Shown here piece after piece: positions 21,984 through 25,126 of a stretch of DNA of 25,126 bases. Below the pieces are notes generated by a model. The model was given only the letters and a program-made list of their open reading frames with translations. It searched no databases and was not told where the DNA came from. Position 1 is the stretch's first letter. The number at the start of each line of letters is the position of its first letter. A program made the translations under genes and the position numbers. This stretch comes from Bugula neritina (lineage: Eukaryota; Bryozoa; Gymnolaemata; Cheilostomatida; Bugulidae), in contig CAXIUT010000007.1 in assembly GCA_964035545.1 (NCBI GenBank), positions 1 through 25,126 on the forward strand. Reading direction: 5' to 3'.

Positions 21984-23300
21984 ATGCGCTAAATACTCAA
22001 TCTACACATCGGTCAAGGAGGAGTCCAAGTCGGCAATGCCTGCTGGGAACTCTTCTGCCTCTAACATGGAATCAGTCCTGATGGACAAATGCACTAACAA
22101 CCTGAAAATGATTCCTTTGGAACCTTCTTCTCATAAACAGGAGCAGGAAAGTTTGTACCCAGATCACTCTTTCTCGACCTTGAACCCACTGTCATTGACT
22201 AAGTTAGAACAGGTACTTACAGACAACTATACCATCCATCGCAAATGATCTCTGCCAAAGAAGATGCAGCCAATAACTTTGCAAGAGGGCACTATACTAT
22301 TGGAAAATAAATAATTGATCTAGCACTCGATAGAATCAGAAAAATGGCTGACAACTGTACAGGATTGCAAGGTTTTTTCATTTATAATTCACTAGGAGGA
22401 GGTACTGGTTCAGGTCTAGGATCACTATTAATGTAAAGATTGTCAGTTGATTATGGAAAGAAAACTAAAATTGGATTCAATATCTACCCTTCACCTCAAG
22501 TCTCAACTGCCTGTGTTTAACCCTATAACTCAGTCCTAGCTACTCATGGATTGTTGTAGCATGAAGATGTATCAGTAGTTTTGGATAACGAAGCAATCTA
22601 TGATATTTGTAGAAGAAATCTAGCTATAGAAAGACCTACATACACAAATCTAAATCGACTTATCGCACAAGTTATCTCCTCACTGACTGCTTCCTTAAGA
22701 TTTGATGGAGCTCTTAACACTGATATCTGCGAATTCCAAACAAATTTGGTACCCTATCCAAGAATTCACTTCACATTGGCTTCATATTCTCCCATAATTA
22801 ACCCAGAAAGAGCATACCATGAAAGAATGACTGTTCCTTAACTGACAAATCAGTGTTTTGAGCCTGCAAACCAAATGGCCAAATGTGATCCAAGACATGG
22901 AAAATATATGGCTTGTAGTTTAATGTATAGAGGAGATATAGTTCCTAAAGACATTTGTAGTTCAATCTGTAACATAAAGACCAAAAGAACTATCAAGTTT
23001 GTTGACTGGTGTCCGACTGGATTCAAAGTAGGTATCAACTATCAACCTCCTACAGTAGTTCCTGGAGGAGATCTGGCTAAAGTAATGCGTGCCTGTTGCA
23101 TGATTAGCAACACTACTGCTATTGCTGAAGTATTTTCAAGAGTCAACCACAAGTTTGATTTGATGTATGCCAAAAGAGCCTTTGTACACTGGTATGTCGG
23201 TTAAGGTATGGAATAAGGCTAATTTTCAGAAGCAAGAGAAGATTTAGCAGCCCTTGAAAAAGATTATGATGAAGTTGGAGCAGAAACTGTTGACTAATGA
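21984..23300 (+). CDS. Divergent alpha-tubulin
   Basis: Intronless, 438 residues, from [20 protein letters not shown] to ...GAETVDE. It has the alpha-type MREI N-terminus, the tubulin signature [22 protein letters not shown], the T7/hydrolysis segment [15 protein letters not shown] (alpha Glu254 equivalent present), [15 protein letters not shown] and the [19 protein letters not shown] helix. About a dozen UAA/UAG codons fall on invariant Glu positions. The loop after DGQM is about four residues shorter than usual and lacks the acetylated Lys40. The tail is short, is not strongly acidic and has no terminal Tyr or EEY. Unusual cysteines occur in IFACC-type positions (e.g. [16 protein letters not shown]). 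It is probably a specialised alpha or alpha-like isotype for one microtubule array, not the main alpha-tubulin; this is inference. Confidence 0.97.
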
Positions 23301-23782
23301 TATTTTTTATTATACTGTGTTAATACTATTTTTTCATATTGATAAAATATCAAATCTTCAGCTATGATTCAGATAAGCTTATTTACTAATTTCTTAGCTA
23401 AAATATCAATCTATTAATTCATTTATCTTAAAAATAAGTCATTTATTATTGATAAAAAGCTTTTTTCCTTTCACTGACCTCATACATTATTGATCAAATC
23501 ATCTTATCAACCTTCTTCTATCACTAAAAAAACATCTCTTCTCAATAGTTTCTTACTACATCTTCTCAATAGTTTCTTACTACATCTTCTCAATAAAACC
23601 TATTTTGACCTCAAACAACTACTTTTAGACTATTCATGCCAATAATTAAACTTCCTTTTAAAGTTAGATCCTAGCAAAAAATAATAAAATAATCAATTCT
23701 TCTTGATCCAATCTTGTTTATTTCAGTTAGATGTTCTTTTAAAGTATTAGAGAATATTTTTGCAATTAGATGATATGTTGGA
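23301..23782. other. AT-rich intergenic region between convergent tubulin and centrin-like genes
   Basis: 482 bp holding the 3' ends of both genes. It contains a 24-bp direct repeat (see separate entry). I see no convincing gene or RNA in it. Confidence 0.5.
23539..23596. repeat. 24-bp direct repeat, about 2.4 copies
   Basis: The unit beginning TTCTCAATAGTTTCTTACTA starts at 23539 and 23563, with a third partial copy at 23587. It is in the convergent 3' region. Confidence 0.85.
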
Positions 23783-24336
23783 TCAGTCCTTAATGGGTCT
23801 GGTAACAATGCTGTAGAATTCTTCTTCAGAAACAAGACCATCACGATCAGTATCAGCTCTGGTGATAAGCTCGTTAAGTTCTTCCTCACTTACGTTTTCT
23901 CCAAGTTCTTGAGCAACTCTTCTGAGATTGGCAACTGAGATGTAACCAGTTCTCTCATCATCGTAAAGGTTGAAAATTTTTTGAATGTTAGCTCTAGAAT
24001 CCTTGTCGTTGACTCTCTTAGTCATCAATGTGATCCACTCTCCTAAGTCGATGGTACCATTTCCGTCAGCATCCAAGTCAGAAATCATCTGGAAGATAGC
24101 TGCACTCTTGGATTCGAAGCCCAATGAGGTCATGGCTGCTTTAAGTTCTGACTAAAATTGAATATACCCTTGATATCGATGGATCCTCCTTGATCAGTAT
24201 CGAAGAGATCAAAGGCTGCCTTGATACCGACGACTTATTCTTCTGAGACTCCGTTTTTGGCGTAAGCCTTGGCATCAAATGCTCCTTTAGCTGGGGCGGG
24301 AGGGGCTGGTGGTGCTTTTCCTTTAACTTTACTCAT
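23783..24336 (-). CDS. Centrin/spasmin-like EF-hand protein (1 intron)
   Basis: Exons (minus) 24336-24168 and 24147-23783 give 177 residues. The N-terminal extension is Lys/Ala/Pro-rich (MSKVKGKAPPAPPAPAKGAF), as in centrins and spasmins. EF1 is DTDQGGSIDIKE, EF2 DADGNGTIDLGE, EF3 DDERTGYISVAN (degenerate) and EF4 DTDRDGLVSEEE. Centrin hallmarks KAAMTSLGFE and LGENVSEEELNELI are present. It should be a Ca2+-dependent contractile or basal-body protein. In contractile peritrichs the spasmoneme protein spasmin is a centrin relative, so this could be centrin or spasmin; sequence alone does not decide. Confidence 0.94.
24148..24167 (-). other. 20-nt intron (centrin/spasmin-like gene)
   Basis: On the minus strand GTATATTCAATTTTAGTCAG, A at position 15. 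Removal joins SIDIK to ELKAAMTSLGF. Confidence 0.93.
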
Positions 24337-24661
24337 TAAGATATTCAATGTTTATGAAATAAATAAAAAATTAAAACTCGTTTCAATCTATTTATAATTA
24401 TACTTTCCTCATCTGTTCCCAATAAGAAATTTAGAATTGACAACTTCCTAGACCAAATGTTCCATTGAACTTCTAATTTAATGATTGACCTTGACTCGAA
24501 TTCTCTTCTTTATAAAACTGTCTGAAAACATAATATCTATCATTGTAAAAAGAAATAGGAAGAAATCAAATAATATCATTTAAGAAGCTTTTATGATAAC
24601 TATTGCCATCATAATAATAATCATTTCTATTATATAGTCTATATAGATAAACAAACATTAA
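24337..24661. promoter_or_regulatory. Subtelomeric AT-rich region upstream of the centrin-like gene
   Basis: 325 bp of AT-rich DNA between the centrin-like start codon and telomeric array 2. It should contain the promoter of that gene. No gene or clear motif seen. Confidence 0.4.
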
Positions 24662-24856
24662 GGGGTTGGGGTTGGGGTTGGGGTTGGGGTTGGGGTTGGG
24701 GTTGGGGTTGGGGTTGGGGTTGGGGTTGGGGTTGGGGTTGGGGTTGGGGTTGGGGTTGGGGTTGGGGTTGGGGTTGGGTGGGGTTGGGGTTGGGGTTGGG
24801 GTTGGGGTTGGGGTTGGGGTTGGGGTTGGGGTTGGGGTTGGGGTTGGGGTTGGGTT
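24662..24856 (+). repeat. Internal telomeric array 2, two blocks out of register
   Basis: The first block is (GGGGTT)19GGG (24662-24778). A single T follows, then (GGGGTT)12GGG (24780-24854), then TTACTAATC. The break reads ...GGGTGGGG, the only irregular unit. The G-rich strand is again the + strand. Confidence 0.97.
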
Positions 24857-25039
24857 ACTAATCTTACTGCCTATTTATCTTCCATTCTAGTCCAAGACCA
24901 TGTTGTTTTAAAGTTTATACAAAACTATTCGATTCTTTTAATAAATTATTCTTACTTATAAGATGGCATTTTTTGTATTGGCAATATTATTTATCAAATA
25001 TTCCATGAGGGGCAACAGTATGACTATCTTTATCACAGA
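24857..25039. other. 183-bp unique segment between two telomeric arrays
   Basis: AT-rich DNA without a plausible gene, bounded on the left by array 2 and on the right by array 3. Confidence 0.6.
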
Positions 25040-25126
25040 GGGGTTGGGGTTGGGGTTGGGGTTGGGGTTGGGGTTGGGGTTGGGGTTGGGGTTGGGGTTG
25101 GGGTTGGGGTTGGGGTTGGGGTTGGG
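25040..25126 (+). repeat. Telomeric array 3 at the right edge, (GGGGTT)14GGG
   Basis: 87 bp of perfect repeat running to the last base, G-rich strand 5'->3' toward the edge. It is probably the real chromosome end, again terminating in GGG. Confidence 0.95.

Noticed and set aside
24666-24890. Open frame encoding Gly-Leu and Gly-Val repeats
   Set aside because: It is only the translation of the GGGGTT telomeric repeat.
1-25126. Reading UAA/UAG as Gln (standard ciliate code)
   Set aside because: Conserved columns in tubulin, ATPase, kinase, antiporter and EF-hand proteins demand Glu.
1-25126. tRNA, rRNA, CRISPR arrays, transposase genes
   Set aside because: I looked on both strands by eye and found no cloverleaf with matching stems, no rRNA-like conserved blocks, no spaced repeats and no transposase motifs; a tRNAscan or HMM search could still find weak cases.

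Overview
The window is ciliate somatic (macronuclear-type) DNA, most likely from a peritrich (Vorticella/Carchesium/Epistylis-like). UGA is the only stop. In-frame UAA and UAG occur throughout the genes, and wherever a conserved family allows alignment they fall on glutamate positions, not glutamine. Examples are alpha-tubulin MRE, LEHG, SETGAG, DEVRTG and GEGMEEGEF, P-type ATPase PEGLP, CETMG and AKEA, kinase KPEN, and antiporter FGE. Glutamine is written CAA/CAG. This is the peritrich nuclear code (NCBI table 30). Telomeric repeats are GGGGTT, the Tetrahymena type. All proteins below are read with UAR = Glu.

Layout. (1) 1-7182 (+): a giant VLIG-like GTPase fused to a Cys/His cluster and a C-terminal vWA domain, open at the left edge. 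(2) 7374-7860 (+): a calmodulin-like EF-hand protein. (3) 7972-9954 (+): a PH-domain coiled-coil protein. (4) 10037-13053 (-): a plasma-membrane-type Ca2+-ATPase. (5) 13275-13373: an internal telomeric array, (GGGGTT)16GGG. (6) 13382-15987 (+): a Gln/Glu-rich unknown whose reading frame runs into that array without an ATG and which has one unresolved frame step. (7) 16041-16685 (-): a small secreted Cys-rich protein. (8) 16829-17956 (-): a Ser/Thr kinase. (9) 18222-19899 (+): an NHE-type cation/proton antiporter. (10) 19941-21672 (-): an N/Q-rich NPF-repeat protein. (11) 21984-23300 (+): a divergent alpha-tubulin. (12) 23783-24336 (-): a centrin/spasmin-like Ca2+-binding protein. (13) 24662-24856: a second internal telomeric array with a break in register, then 183 bp of unique DNA, then a telomeric array at 25040-25126 that ends the window.

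Genes are closely packed, with gaps of about 40-480 bp. All eleven introns that restore conserved protein frames are exactly 20 nt long. Each begins GTA, ends AG, and has an A at position 15. Four genes touch calcium (ATPase, calmodulin-like protein, centrin/spasmin-like protein, CAMK-like kinase). That suits a contractile ciliate, but the sequence does not show that they form a unit.

The most unusual points are the glutamate reading of UAR, the uniform 20-nt introns with a fixed branch-point-like A, the same-orientation internal telomere arrays that stop in the same GGG register, the VLIG-type GTPase-vWA fusion, and the alpha-tubulin lacking both the K40 loop lysine and a C-terminal tyrosine.
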